From Solitalea canadensis DSM 3403 (GTDB lineage: Bacteria; Bacteroidota; Bacteroidia; Sphingobacteriales; Sphingobacteriaceae), in assembly GCF_000242635.2 (NCBI RefSeq), contig NC_017770.1, positions 3,422,669-3,486,668 on the forward strand: DNA of 64,000 nt. Reading direction: 5' to 3'. Below the pieces are notes generated by a model. It did no database searches and was not told the DNA's origin. It saw only the letters and a program-made list of their open reading frames with translations. Shown here one piece after another: positions 16,455 through 25,759 of this stretch. Within the stretch, counting starts at the first letter, position 1. Every line of letters begins with the position of its first letter. A program made the translations under genes and the position numbers.

Positions 16455-19193
16455 TTATCTTAATTTAAGTGTTAGGGTTAGGTTTGGTGTAAGGCCGAGG
16501 TAATTCACATTGGTTTCAACAACCTGGTTATCGGCTATCTGAAATTCTTTGTACCAAACATTCTTTCGGTTGTAAACATTGAAAAAAGAAAGACCAATAG
16601 AACCAATGTTGGTTCCGGAGTCGGCTCCGCGTAACTCGTAATTAATAGCCAGGTCTAACCGGTGGTAATCAGGCAAGCGCGAGCCATTCTTAGCCCCTAT
16701 ATTGATAAAACTTTGTGTGGTTCCATCAAGCAAAGTAATTTCATATCCTCCTTGCGGAGCTGTATATGGTCGTCCAGTAGCAAACACCCAATCTCCTGAA
16801 AAATTCCAACGGCCAAGTTTATAGATATTCACGATTTTTAACTCGTGACGCACATCCTGACTAGCAGCATAATAATTAGGCGAATAGGCCTCAATCTTAT
16901 TTCTGGCTTCGCCAATTGAATAACTGATCCAACCGTTATAATGGCCTATTTTTTTCTGCAATAAGAATTCAATTCCCTGGGCATACCCAATACCATTGAG
17001 AAAATTCTCCTCATAAGAAACACCTCCTCTCGACGGATTAAAACGTAATGAATATTCAGTTACTCCCTTTAAATCTTTATAATAATATTCAGCACTGAAT
17101 ATGTATTGATGTGTTTCATACGAAGCCCCTAAAATATAATGTGTAGCTGAGCTAACCGGAACATTATTATTATCGGATAATATCCAGAAATCACGGCTTC
17201 CGGAAAGTACATCCTCACGTAGCACACGGTTTGCAAACTGATAATATTTACCCGTGGCCGCTTTAATCATCAACTTGTTATTAAGTTTATAATTGATAGT
17301 TAAACGAGGCTCGGTATATGTTTTTGAGGTTTGATCAAAATAAGAGAAACGCAGGCCGGGTTCAAGAGAAAGCTTATCACCTAACAAAAATTGCTGATCT
17401 TGAATGTAGATTCCGGCCACGTTTCCGGATGTATGCCTGTCTAGTACTGTAGATGTATCATTCTGGCTGTAAGTATATTTTATAGCGTAATTGATACCGT
17501 AAGCTCCAAATTTCAACTTATTATCCTTTCTCCAGGCATATTCAAAATCCGATTTAAAAGTGATGTCTTTCAGGTCATTATTTTCCAACGTTCCGGTTTT
17601 AATATCCCGACTATTACCGTCTTCATCTGTTATCGTGTTGGAATTCGAACGATCACGATCACTATAATAATTAGAATAACCTAAAACAGTAGTATTGAAA
17701 AAGCGTTCCGACCATTTGCGTGCCCAGCGTAAACTTCCACCTAGATTACCATAATTGGTCACATCATTTACATTAAATCCGAATCCGCGGCCTCCCCCTC
17801 CTCCTCCAAAACTTGGGGCGCTTGATTCTTGTGAATTATCAAGATTGTCGGTTCCATTGTAAATACTCAATGAAAGCACGTCCTTTTTTGATGGTTTATA
17901 GGTAAACTTTCCATTAAAATCATAGAAATAAGACGAAACAGTTGTGGCATTATCAAATGCATTTCCCCGACCTCCCGGTCCGCCTCCCATAGGAGCTCGT
18001 TGCTGAGCTGTTGAACTATTACTGCTATTAAACTTATTGAAAATCTTGTTGTACAACGGTCCTTTATAAGAACGTCGAGCCGCCAAAAGCAATGTTACAT
18101 TATCTCCTAACGGCGACTCTACGTATGCATTCAAGCTTAGCAGACTAATATCGCCACCGATATTAAAACCTCTGCTATTGCCTTCTTTTCCGGTAATTTC
18201 GGTAACACTTGAAAGCCTGCCACCATATTTAGGTTCAAACCCGCCTTTAAACAACTGCACATCTTTAATGGCGTTGGAGTTAAAGGCACTGTAAAAACCA
18301 TATAAATGATCTACCTGATAAACTGTAAATCCATCGTAAACAATAAGATTTTGATCCGGTGTTCCTCCTCGTATATACAAACCAGATGAGGATTCATTAC
18401 TGGCAGAAACTCCAGGCATTAGCTGAAAAGACCGCATAATATCCTTTTCACCTACATTGGGCAACATAGCCAGCTTTTGAGGCGACATTTTGATCATACT
18501 CACTTTTTCCGAGACTTTCATCAGCTCTTCTTTATCGGCAACTACAAGCACTTCTTCTAATTCATTATCGGGTTTTAATTCGATGATAAAACCTGTTTTA
18601 GGAAGATCCGGATTAAGGTGTACCGAGGTTTTATTATAGCCTAAATAATTGATGGCCAGCGTTGATGTATCTGAAGGCACTTTGTTCAAGGTAAAATAAC
18701 CATCAGCATTGGTGGCTGTTCCCAACTTGGTTCCACTAATTCCAATACTAACATAGGGCAGTGATTCGCCGCTGCTGGCGTCAATTACTCGTCCGGTTAA
18801 AATGTAATTATGCTTTACAGCAGCAATGGTTGCTTTTTCTCCAATTTGCTGTGTGGCACTGGCCATCGTTATCGGATCGATCTTTTGCTTCTTATCAAGC
18901 ACAAAAATGACATTATCAGCGCCTACGTAGTACTTGAGTCCATATTCCAGACAAATGTATTTCAATGCCACATCAAGAGGCATATCGGCATAGCGTTCGG
19001 CAAAGGAATACCGCATACGCTCACGATCAAAAGAAAATTTCAGATTATGATCAACAGCTATACTGTCAAAAACTGAGGCAAGTGATCCCCGGTAGTATTT
19101 AGAGAGCAATACGTCTTTGAGTCGTGTTTGGGCTTTCAGCGCCTTAACACATAGCAACGTCAAAACGAGGCATAAAATTAATTTTCTATTCAT
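16455..19193 (-). CDS. TonB-dependent receptor with STN and carboxypeptidase-like domains
   Basis: A 912-aa outer-membrane receptor. In order: a signal peptide, an STN (secretin/TonB short N-terminal) domain (about residues 35-105, including MPLDVALKYICLEYGLKYY), a CarboxypepD-like repeat (about 130-205), a plug domain (GVSASNESSSGLYIRGGTPDQ), and a 22-strand-type barrel with Gly-rich loops. It ends in the usual NLTLTLKLR. STN domains usually signal ligand occupancy to a FecR-type anti-sigma factor, but none is present here; a LytS/LytTR pair lies upstream instead. The gene is followed at once by its DUF4249 partner. Confidence 0.93.
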   Translation of the reverse strand: MNRKLILCLVLTLLCVKALKAQTRLKDVLLSKYYRGSLASVFDSIAVDHNLKFSFDRERMRYSFAERYADMPLDVALKYICLEYGLKYYVGADNVIFVLDKKQKIDPITMASATQQIGEKATIAAVKHNYILTGRVIDASSGESLPYVSIGISGTKLGTATNADGYFTLNKVPSDTSTLAINYLGYNKTSVHLNPDLPKTGFIIELKPDNELEEVLVVADKEELMKVSEKVSMIKMSPQKLAMLPNVGEKDIMRSFQLMPGVSASNESSSGLYIRGGTPDQNLIVYDGFTVYQVDHLYGFYSAFNSNAIKDVQLFKGGFEPKYGGRLSSVTEITGKEGNSRGFNIGGDISLLSLNAYVESPLGDNVTLLLAARRSYKGPLYNKIFNKFNSSNSSTAQQRAPMGGGPGGRGNAFDNATTVSSYFYDFNGKFTYKPSKKDVLSLSIYNGTDNLDNSQESSAPSFGGGGGGRGFGFNVNDVTNYGNLGGSLRWARKWSERFFNTTVLGYSNYYSDRDRSNSNTITDEDGNSRDIKTGTLENNDLKDITFKSDFEYAWRKDNKLKFGAYGINYAIKYTYSQNDTSTVLDRHTSGNVAGIYIQDQQFLLGDKLSLEPGLRFSYFDQTSKTYTEPRLTINYKLNNKLMIKAATGKYYQFANRVLREDVLSGSRDFWILSDNNNVPVSSATHYILGASYETHQYIFSAEYYYKDLKGVTEYSLRFNPSRGGVSYEENFLNGIGYAQGIEFLLQKKIGHYNGWISYSIGEARNKIEAYSPNYYAASQDVRHELKIVNIYKLGRWNFSGDWVFATGRPYTAPQGGYEITLLDGTTQSFINIGAKNGSRLPDYHRLDLAINYELRGADSGTNIGSIGLSFFNVYNRKNVWYKEFQIADNQVVETNVNYLGLTPNLTLTLKLR

Positions 19194-19296
19194 TCAGGTC
19201 TGTTTACTTTCCAAAAATGACCTGAATAAATAAACTCCTAAAATGAAATAGACGCTATGACTTCATGTGACGACAAAGTTCGGTTATGTGCCGATT

Positions 19297-20007
19297 TTAA
19301 CTCTTGTCGGGATGAATGTATTTCATCAGTTCATCTTTAAAATTATCGCTTAACGGAATTTCCGCTTCACCAATTCTGATGCGGTTTTTCCTGATGGAAT
19401 CAATTTTATTAGTGGATATAATGAATGATTTATGCACCCTGATAAACTTACCTGTCGGCAGCTTTTCTTCTATCGCTTTAATGTTCATTCGCGATAAAAT
19501 GGGGCGTTCCTGTTTACTGATGAATATTTTTACATAATCTTTCAACCCCTCCACATATAAAATATCACCCAAATTAACCTTAACTAAATTGTATTCAGAA
19601 TTGATAAATAGATAATCAGGTGGGCTCGTTATAGCAGCATTATTCTTATTCTTAAGATTGAATAGATCATACGCTTTATTTACGGCTTTTAAAAAGCGAT
19701 CAAAAGCAACTGGTTTCAGCAAATAATCGACAACGTTTAAGCTATAACCTTCTAACGCATATTTCTCATAGGCTGTAATAAATATCACCAACGGGCTTAT
19801 GGAAGTCGATTGTAAAAACTGGACACCAGTTAAGCCAGGCATTTGAATATCCATAAAAATGAGATCAACCTGCTCGTTGTTCAGCACTTCCATCGCTTCA
19901 AAAGGATTTCGGCAGGTGGCTATCAGGTTTAAGAAAGGGATTTTCGCAATGTTATCTGCCAGCAACTCTAATGCTAATGGTTCATCATCTACAGCAATGC
20001 AATTCAT
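19297..20007 (-). CDS. LytTR-family response regulator
   Basis: A 236-aa two-domain response regulator. The receiver domain (residues 1-120) has acidic DDE at 7-9, phospho-acceptor Asp53 (LIFMDIQMPG), the Thr in FITAYEKYA, and Lys in DYLLKPV. The C-terminal LytTR DNA-binding domain begins at about 140 (YLFINSEYNLVKVNLGDILYVEG) and includes FIRVHKSFIIS. It is 47 bp downstream of its sensor kinase on the same strand, and 103 bp upstream of the TonB receptor, which is a probable target. Confidence 0.95.
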   Translation of the reverse strand: MNCIAVDDEPLALELLADNIAKIPFLNLIATCRNPFEAMEVLNNEQVDLIFMDIQMPGLTGVQFLQSTSISPLVIFITAYEKYALEGYSLNVVDYLLKPVAFDRFLKAVNKAYDLFNLKNKNNAAITSPPDYLFINSEYNLVKVNLGDILYVEGLKDYVKIFISKQERPILSRMNIKAIEEKLPTGKFIRVHKSFIISTNKIDSIRKNRIRIGEAEIPLSDNFKDELMKYIHPDKS

Positions 20008-20054
20008 GTTATGAATTTGACTTTAAAATTTAGTTATGCAGTGTTTTTGAGGGC

Positions 20055-21080
20055 TTATTCAAGTTCAATTTTCAAATCAACTTTAAACCACTCTTCATCT
20101 TTTGATAAACGTAATTGGTGGCGTTTATCATACAATATTTTTAGGCGCCTTTCCACATTTTTCAGACCAATGCCAGAGCTAACATCTTTCTGATCGTTAT
20201 CGTTAAAACGGTTTTGAACAGTCAATGCTAATTCATTCCCCTCGGCTCGCAAATGGATGTCAATTACAGGATTATTAATCAGTCCAACACCATGCTTAAA
20301 AGCATTTTCAATATATGGAATCAATAACATGGGTTCTATCATTTTATTGCCTGCATCATTATAAACAGAGAAATTAACCTTTACCATATCGCCGAATCGT
20401 AGTTTTTGTAGGTCGATATAATTTTCCAGGTATTCTATTTCTCTTGCTACACTCACTTTTCGTTCATCGTTCTCATAGAGCATGTAACGCATCATATCGG
20501 AAAGTTGAATAATAACCGGTTCCACTTGTTGCGGACGTTTACGAGATAACGCTACCAGGCTGTTTAGAATATTAAAAATAAAATGCGGACTAATCTGTGA
20601 TCGTAAAAAAGAAAGCTCTGTTTTAAGGTGAATATTTTCTCGCTCCTTATTTTCTCTGTCGGTTTTTAGCTGATCAATAAAAAACCGATAGCTGGTGCTA
20701 ACTGCCCACATAAACAGCAGAGGAAAGGTGAAGAACATTCGCATTTCGCCATGGCCACCACGCGGTGGTCGCATTCTGCTCGGTGAAGGTATCCCGCTCT
20801 TAACCAATGAATCTGCATATACCATGCAGATTATAATTACTAAAACTGAAATTATGTACACATAAGGCGGTCTATTCCTTAAAAGCTTCGGAATAAGAAA
20901 ATACGCATTTAAATAAAAGAAACCTATAAGAGGAAGATTGAAGGTAAGAATGTGATGAAGAGAAATAAATTTGGATTGCAGCCCCGGCATATCAGGTCTT
21001 AACAACTCCGGAATAGTAAAAACTCCTATCCACGCAATCACGTGAATTAAAATGACACGAATATTCTTTAACTCTCCCAA
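20055..21080 (-). CDS. LytS/YehU-type sensor histidine kinase
   Basis: A 341-aa membrane sensor. Four hydrophobic segments (about residues 10-25, 45-65, 73-90 and 115-130) precede a coiled-coil-like linker (ENKERENIHLKTELSFLR). The His_kinase domain (PF06580) has His166 in SQISPHFIFNILN, followed by the ATPase domain with IPYIENAFKHGV (N box) and SSGIGLKNVERRL. It has no periplasmic sensing domain, so it probably senses the membrane or a partner protein. It is paired with the LytTR regulator downstream. Confidence 0.94.
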   Translation of the reverse strand: MGELKNIRVILIHVIAWIGVFTIPELLRPDMPGLQSKFISLHHILTFNLPLIGFFYLNAYFLIPKLLRNRPPYVYIISVLVIIICMVYADSLVKSGIPSPSRMRPPRGGHGEMRMFFTFPLLFMWAVSTSYRFFIDQLKTDRENKERENIHLKTELSFLRSQISPHFIFNILNSLVALSRKRPQQVEPVIIQLSDMMRYMLYENDERKVSVAREIEYLENYIDLQKLRFGDMVKVNFSVYNDAGNKMIEPMLLIPYIENAFKHGVGLINNPVIDIHLRAEGNELALTVQNRFNDNDQKDVSSGIGLKNVERRLKILYDKRHQLRLSKDEEWFKVDLKIELE

Positions 21081-21463
21081 TGCAGTTTTAGTATAATTAA
21101 TAATTTCAAAAATAGCTTTTAAGCTGTTATTTTAATCCTTATGCCGACCAACAACATGGTTTTGTAGACAAGCATTGACTCTTGATGCCAGATTCCCATT
21201 TATTATGAAAGTACCATTAATAAATTATTGCTGTTTTAATTGACAATTTGCTGAATATCAGAATAAATGTTAACTTATAGTTGAGTTCTTGTTCGGGTAA
21301 ACCAACTTCCATACAAGACAGGTATTATTTATTGTGTCGCACTTTTGTAACTTGACTTAAACTTACCCTTCGCAACTCAAAACATTGTTTCTTTCATTCA
21401 AGGCACGCTAATCCCCATCATTGTGAACCCTCTTCATTTTTAAAGCATCTTAAACATTTCAAT
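21081..21463. other. Intergenic region between divergent kinase and YegP/OmpA genes
   Basis: 383 bp between divergent genes. A TTTG (in ACTTTTGTAAC) followed 16 bp later by TACCCTTCG, near 21340-21380, is a weak match to the Bacteroidota promoter for the plus-strand gene. No open frame, RNA gene or long repeat was recognised. Confidence 0.4.
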
Positions 21464-23233
21464 ATGAATACAGAAGACTATCTAAATTTCGAACGCTACA
21501 AAAACAAACCCGCCTCATCGGTAGCCGGTTTTTCTGCTTTTCAAGACGAACAAACCAACTTGTATTATTTTGCCATGCAGGATGAAAATGCTAATGTTTT
21601 ATTAATCAGTGAAGGATATCCTTCAGAAATAGCCCTTAATAATGGCATAAATTCAGTAGTTAACAACCGGGATCTTGACGAACGTTATAAACTGAGTACG
21701 ACTAATGACGGTAAATATTACCTTAGTCTTACCGCTGCCAATTATCAGGAAATTGCCATTACCGATTTTTTTGATACAGAAGCTGAAGCTATGGCGCTTT
21801 TACCTTCGGAAAGAAAAAAAGCCGCAGCCGCATTACAAACACTAACCACGGATACTAATGGCGAAGACAATTACTTGTCATGCAGTGCTTACCGGGGACA
21901 TCCAAAATCTAGTTTCGAGGGCTTCACCACATTTACTCATTCCAACGGACAACACTATTTTGCCATGGTCGATAATGAGGACAATGTAATTTTAAGAAGT
22001 GAGGGTTACGGATCAATGCCTGCCCGGGATAATGGTGTTCAGGCTGTCATAAATAATAAAGATATACCTGAACGCTATAAAACCCGTCATTTTACTAACG
22101 GCACCCGTATTATATCATTGCTGGCTGCGAACCGAAAAGAAATTGCCCGAAGCTGTCCGATTGATGATGAACAAGGATTGTTTGGTTTGTTCCCATTACT
22201 GGCACCGCCGGCACTTGCATTAACAGGTAGCAAAGAAGACGATTACCTTGCGTGCCATGAATATACCGGCTTTGAACCAGATGAAAATGGAATAGCCCAA
22301 TTTGAAAAAAATGGTCAATATTACTTTGTGTGGTATAACAATGAGGGCAAAGTTTTACTCCGCTCAGAAGGATTTGATAAGGAAGTTAATTTGCAGGATG
22401 AACTTGCAATGGTCTTAAAACATCGCAATGACGAAAGCAAATATGAATATATTGATAAAGCTGGACACCGCATTAAAATACTAAAAGATGAATCAGGAAG
22501 AGAAGTTGGTCGTTCTTGTGCTGAAAAATATGTGGTACCAATAGCCGCTGCTTCAGTGGCCCCAGCAGCAACGACAATTCCTGTGGCAGCTCCCATTGTT
22601 GTTCCCAAGGCGGCCGAGGCTGAAGGCAAATTCAAATGGTGGTGGATAATACTCCCATTGCTGCTATTAGCGCTATTCGTATGGTGGAGAGGTTGTGAGA
22701 AGAAAAGTGAAGAAGCCAATGTGCCTGTAATTAAGCCGATTGATTCGGTAAAAATTTCATCAACAGATACCATGACTGCACCTAGAGTTGATACAGCCAT
22801 GAAAGAAGCTGTTCCGGTAGCAACTGAAAAAATAAAATCGATCTTCTTTGATTTCGATAAATCGGATCTAACTTCACAAGCAACCGCCGACCTTGACCGG
22901 GTAGTCGCTGTTTTAAATACAAATCCCGAATATAAGGTTAAACTTAATGCCTACACAGATGCTAAAGGCTCTGATGTTTATAATGCTGCACTTTCACGAA
23001 GAAGAGCCGCAGCGGCCAAAAACTATTTGGAAAGTAAGGGTATAAAATCTTCACGAATCCAGACTTCAACCTTTGGAGAGAAAGATCCTATTGCTAAAAA
23101 CACACTAGCAGACGGTTCTGACACCGAAGAAGGAAGGCGTTTTAACAGACGTGTTGAAATCTCTGTATTGAAAGATGGTGTTAAAACAGGCATTGTAGAG
23201 GAAATTGAAGTTCCTGCAGAATTAAAGAAATAA
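21464..23233 (+). CDS. Envelope protein with three YegP-like repeats, membrane anchor and OmpA domain
   Basis: A 589-aa protein of unusual build. Three DUF1508/YegP-like modules come first (about residues 5-115, 140-240 and 260-350), each with the pattern DxxYLxxxxYxG, then FxxxNxQYYFAxxxxExxVLLRSEGY and a KYxxxxxxxGRxxxxLxAxNxxEIARS end. An Ala/Pro-rich linker follows. One membrane segment (KWWWIILPLLLLALFVWW, about 396-413) leads to an OmpA-like peptidoglycan-binding domain (SIFFDFDKSDLTSQA to RFNRRVEISV, about 460-575). There is no N-terminal signal peptide, so the YegP repeats are probably cytoplasmic and the OmpA domain periplasmic. YegP function is poorly known. Confidence 0.85.
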   Translation: MNTEDYLNFERYKNKPASSVAGFSAFQDEQTNLYYFAMQDENANVLLISEGYPSEIALNNGINSVVNNRDLDERYKLSTTNDGKYYLSLTAANYQEIAITDFFDTEAEAMALLPSERKKAAAALQTLTTDTNGEDNYLSCSAYRGHPKSSFEGFTTFTHSNGQHYFAMVDNEDNVILRSEGYGSMPARDNGVQAVINNKDIPERYKTRHFTNGTRIISLLAANRKEIARSCPIDDEQGLFGLFPLLAPPALALTGSKEDDYLACHEYTGFEPDENGIAQFEKNGQYYFVWYNNEGKVLLRSEGFDKEVNLQDELAMVLKHRNDESKYEYIDKAGHRIKILKDESGREVGRSCAEKYVVPIAAASVAPAATTIPVAAPIVVPKAAEAEGKFKWWWIILPLLLLALFVWWRGCEKKSEEANVPVIKPIDSVKISSTDTMTAPRVDTAMKEAVPVATEKIKSIFFDFDKSDLTSQATADLDRVVAVLNTNPEYKVKLNAYTDAKGSDVYNAALSRRRAAAAKNYLESKGIKSSRIQTSTFGEKDPIAKNTLADGSDTEEGRRFNRRVEISVLKDGVKTGIVEEIEVPAELKK

Positions 23234-23251
23234 ATTTTAAAAATGCTTTGT

Positions 23252-23297
23252 AAAAGGCTTTAGTGAGACTAATAAAAGTTGTACTAAAGCCTTTTTT
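23252..23297 (+). terminator. Rho-independent terminator of the YegP/OmpA gene
   Basis: 13-bp perfect stem (23252-23264 with 23283-23295, AAAAGGCTTTAGT) with an 18-base loop, followed by a T-run. Confidence 0.85.
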
Positions 23298-23390
23298 GTA
23301 TCTTTTTATTTCGTTAACTGATGTTAACCGGTCGAAAAGCAGTTATATACATCTCCTTTGTTCCATCAAAAACAGAAAATTCTAAAAATA

Positions 23391-23423
23391 TTTCATAAAT
23401 AAACAAACGTTCACTTATATTTG
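23391..23423 (+). promoter_or_regulatory. Promoter of the tetR-type efflux operon
   Basis: The -7 box TATATTTG (23416-23423) is perfect; a weak -33 TTTC lies at 23391-23394. Transcription should start about at the ATG (23431), so the mRNA may be leaderless. AAACGTT at 23405-23411 could be the centre of the regulator's operator. Confidence 0.55.
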
Positions 23424-23430
23424 CTTCTGA

Positions 23431-24021
23431 ATGAGGACAAGAGACGAAAACAAAGAAGAAGCGATCCGTCAGAAAGCGATTGAATTGATTGTAACGAACG
23501 GTTTAGAGGGTTTTAGCATCCATAAATTAGCTAAAGCTGCTAATGTTTCTCCTGCCACCATCTACATTTATTATAAGGATAAAGAGGATCTGGTGGTCAA
23601 TATTACGGCTGATGTTTTTAATAAGATGCAGGAGCATAGCCTGAGAAATTTTAGTTCTGATATGTCTTTTGAGGAAGGATTAAGAATTCAATGGAAAAAC
23701 AGGGCCACTTTTTTTCTGGAGAATCCTGTTGAAGTTCAGTTTGTTGAACACCTTCGCTATTCACCGGTTTACAATAAGATTGCCCAGTGCATAAAAAATG
23801 AATTCAAAATGATTATGGGCAAGTTTGTTCATAATGCTGTTGAAAAGAAACAATTAGTACCACTTCCATTTGAAGTTTACTGGTCGGTTGCCTTCGCCCC
23901 TCTGTACCAGTTAATGAAATTTCATACACAAGGATTCAGTTACGTATCACCTGGATTTACCCTTACCAATGAAATTATGGAAGAAACCCTTCAATATGTT
24001 TTAAAAGCATTAAAGCCCTAA
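23431..24021 (+). CDS. TetR/AcrR-family transcriptional regulator
   Basis: A 196-aa repressor-type protein. The N-terminal TetR HTH spans about residues 10-57 (AIRQKAIELIVTNGLEGFSIHKLAKAANVSPATIYIYYKDKEDL), and an all-helical ligand-binding domain of the Bacteroidota TetR_C type follows. It is the first gene of an operon with a small HMA-like protein (53 bp on) and an MFS transporter. It therefore probably represses a drug-efflux unit and itself. The ATG follows the -7 box by only seven bases. Confidence 0.93.
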   Translation: MRTRDENKEEAIRQKAIELIVTNGLEGFSIHKLAKAANVSPATIYIYYKDKEDLVVNITADVFNKMQEHSLRNFSSDMSFEEGLRIQWKNRATFFLENPVEVQFVEHLRYSPVYNKIAQCIKNEFKMIMGKFVHNAVEKKQLVPLPFEVYWSVAFAPLYQLMKFHTQGFSYVSPGFTLTNEIMEETLQYVLKALKP

Positions 24022-24074
24022 ATGCTTTTTAATAATTTATTAATAAACAATCATTCATTTAATAATGAAAGACT

Positions 24075-24308
24075 ATGGACGCTCTACCTCAAAAAACAGT
24101 GTTGATATTTAAGACAAATATCAAACATCATGACGACGTCAGTGTTGTTACTCCACTATTAAACCAAACCCATGGGATACATCAATGGAATGTAGCTACA
24201 GATGATGTAGACAAAGTGCTTCGAATTGAGACCTTTCAATTACAAGCCGACGAGATAATTAACTTAATTAACAGTGCAGGTTATCACTGCGAAGAATTTT
24301 TATATTAA
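24075..24308 (+). CDS. Small HMA-like ferredoxin-fold protein, no metal site
   Basis: A 77-aa protein. It looks like the heavy-metal-associated (ferredoxin-like) fold: VLIFKTNIKHHDDVSVVTPLLNQ, HQWNVATDDVDKVLRIETF, then DEIINLINSAGYHCEEFLY. It lacks the CxxC metal site; one Cys remains near the end. Similar small proteins sit beside efflux genes in Bacteroidota, and the role is unknown. It lies between the TetR gene and the MFS gene (5 bp before the latter), so it is co-expressed with them. Confidence 0.7.
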   Translation: MDALPQKTVLIFKTNIKHHDDVSVVTPLLNQTHGIHQWNVATDDVDKVLRIETFQLQADEIINLINSAGYHCEEFLY

Positions 24309-24313
24309 ACTAA

Positions 24314-25588
24314 ATGACACAACAACCTAAAGAACAGCTCTTTTCAAAATACCAGATTTTTATCATCGCAATTTTAGCAATACTACAGTTCACCATAATT
24401 CTTGATTTCATGGTATTGTCGCCTTTAGGCGCAATACTAATGCCTAAACTGGGTATGAAAACTGATCAGTTCGGATTAGTAGTTTCAGCTTACGCATTTA
24501 GTGCAGGTGCATCGGGATTGCTGGCTGCCGGATTTGCCGATAAATTTGACAGAAAACGTTTATTAATGTTTTTCTATACCGGTTTTATAATGGGTACTGT
24601 TTTATGTGCAGTCGCACCTAACTATCAATTCTTATTAATAGCTCGTATCGTTACCGGCTTATTCGGGGGCGTTATTGGCTCTATAAGTTTTGCTATTATA
24701 ACTGATTTATTTAAAATGGAAGTCAGAGGACGAGTTATGGGATTTGTACAGATGGCTTTTGCTGCAAGTCAAATCTTGGGTATTCCAATTGGCTTGGTGC
24801 TGGCAAATCATTTTGGCTGGCATGCTCCTTTCTGGATGATTGCCGGTTTCGGGGTGCTACTAGGATTTGTTATATTAATGTATATGCGACCTGTGAGTGA
24901 TCATTTAAGCATTCAGAACGATAACAATGCCTTTCGCCATTTAACTACCACCATTTCAAAACCTGAATATATCAGAGCATTTATCGGAACAACCTTGTTA
25001 GCTACCGGTGGATTTATGTTGATGCCATTCGGTAGTGCTTTCGGCATTCACAATATTGGATTAACCATGAAACAACTACCTGTTTTGTATGGTGTTACCG
25101 GGATATTTTCAATAATTTTCGGACCATTAATTGGAAAACTGAGCGACAAGATCGGGAAGTATAAAATGTTTGTGATTGGCTCTATCATTAGTATTATTAT
25201 GGTGGCCATCTACACCAAATTGGGAGTTACTCCTTTATGGATCGTTATCGCACTTAATGTTTTGCTATTTGTTGGGATCTCATCCAGAATGATTTCGGCT
25301 TCGGCCCTAATGACGGCTATTCCAAAATTACAAGACAGAGGTGCTTTTATGAGTATTAATGCAGCCGTACAGCAAATTGCTGGGGGTATTGCAGCATACA
25401 TCGCTGGTAAAATAGTGGTTGAAACATCAACCGGCAAGATTGAACATTACGACACATTGGGCTATGTGGTAATGGTATCAATGCTAGTGGCTATTGTTTT
25501 ACTTTATTTCATTAATGCTTACGTGATGAAACAGCCTAAAGTAAACTTAAGCGCGACTCCTTCATCTGAAGCTTTAGCAGAAGCATAA
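24314..25588 (+). CDS. Major facilitator superfamily efflux transporter
   Basis: A 424-aa inner-membrane protein with 12 predicted membrane helices. The MFS signature ADKFDRKRLL follows helix 2, and the matching loop in the second half is GKLSDKIGKYKM. A proton-driven exporter of the drug or sugar efflux type is likely; the substrate is unknown. It is the third gene of the TetR operon, and its expression should rise when the TetR protein binds ligand. A strong terminator follows. Confidence 0.93.
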   Translation: MTQQPKEQLFSKYQIFIIAILAILQFTIILDFMVLSPLGAILMPKLGMKTDQFGLVVSAYAFSAGASGLLAAGFADKFDRKRLLMFFYTGFIMGTVLCAVAPNYQFLLIARIVTGLFGGVIGSISFAIITDLFKMEVRGRVMGFVQMAFAASQILGIPIGLVLANHFGWHAPFWMIAGFGVLLGFVILMYMRPVSDHLSIQNDNNAFRHLTTTISKPEYIRAFIGTTLLATGGFMLMPFGSAFGIHNIGLTMKQLPVLYGVTGIFSIIFGPLIGKLSDKIGKYKMFVIGSIISIIMVAIYTKLGVTPLWIVIALNVLLFVGISSRMISASALMTAIPKLQDRGAFMSINAAVQQIAGGIAAYIAGKIVVETSTGKIEHYDTLGYVVMVSMLVAIVLLYFINAYVMKQPKVNLSATPSSEALAEA

Positions 25589-25591
25589 AAT

Positions 25592-25625
25592 AAAAACAGC
25601 CTCAGAATAAATTCTGAGGCTGTTT
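25592..25625 (+). terminator. Terminator after the MFS gene
   Basis: 15-bp perfect inverted repeat (25594-25608 with 25611-25625, AAACAGCCTCAGAAT) with a T-rich 3' side, four bases after the stop codon. By its A/T ends it could also act toward the convergent norB. Confidence 0.85.
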
Positions 25626-25759
25626 CATTTAACACATATTGGTTGTGAGTTGACTTACAACAATTAAGTTTCTCTTTCTTCAGACTTAACTATTTAAGTC
25701 AATACTCCCCTTATAACGCAGTAACACGAGACCCTACGTTAACATTTAAACTTAATGGA

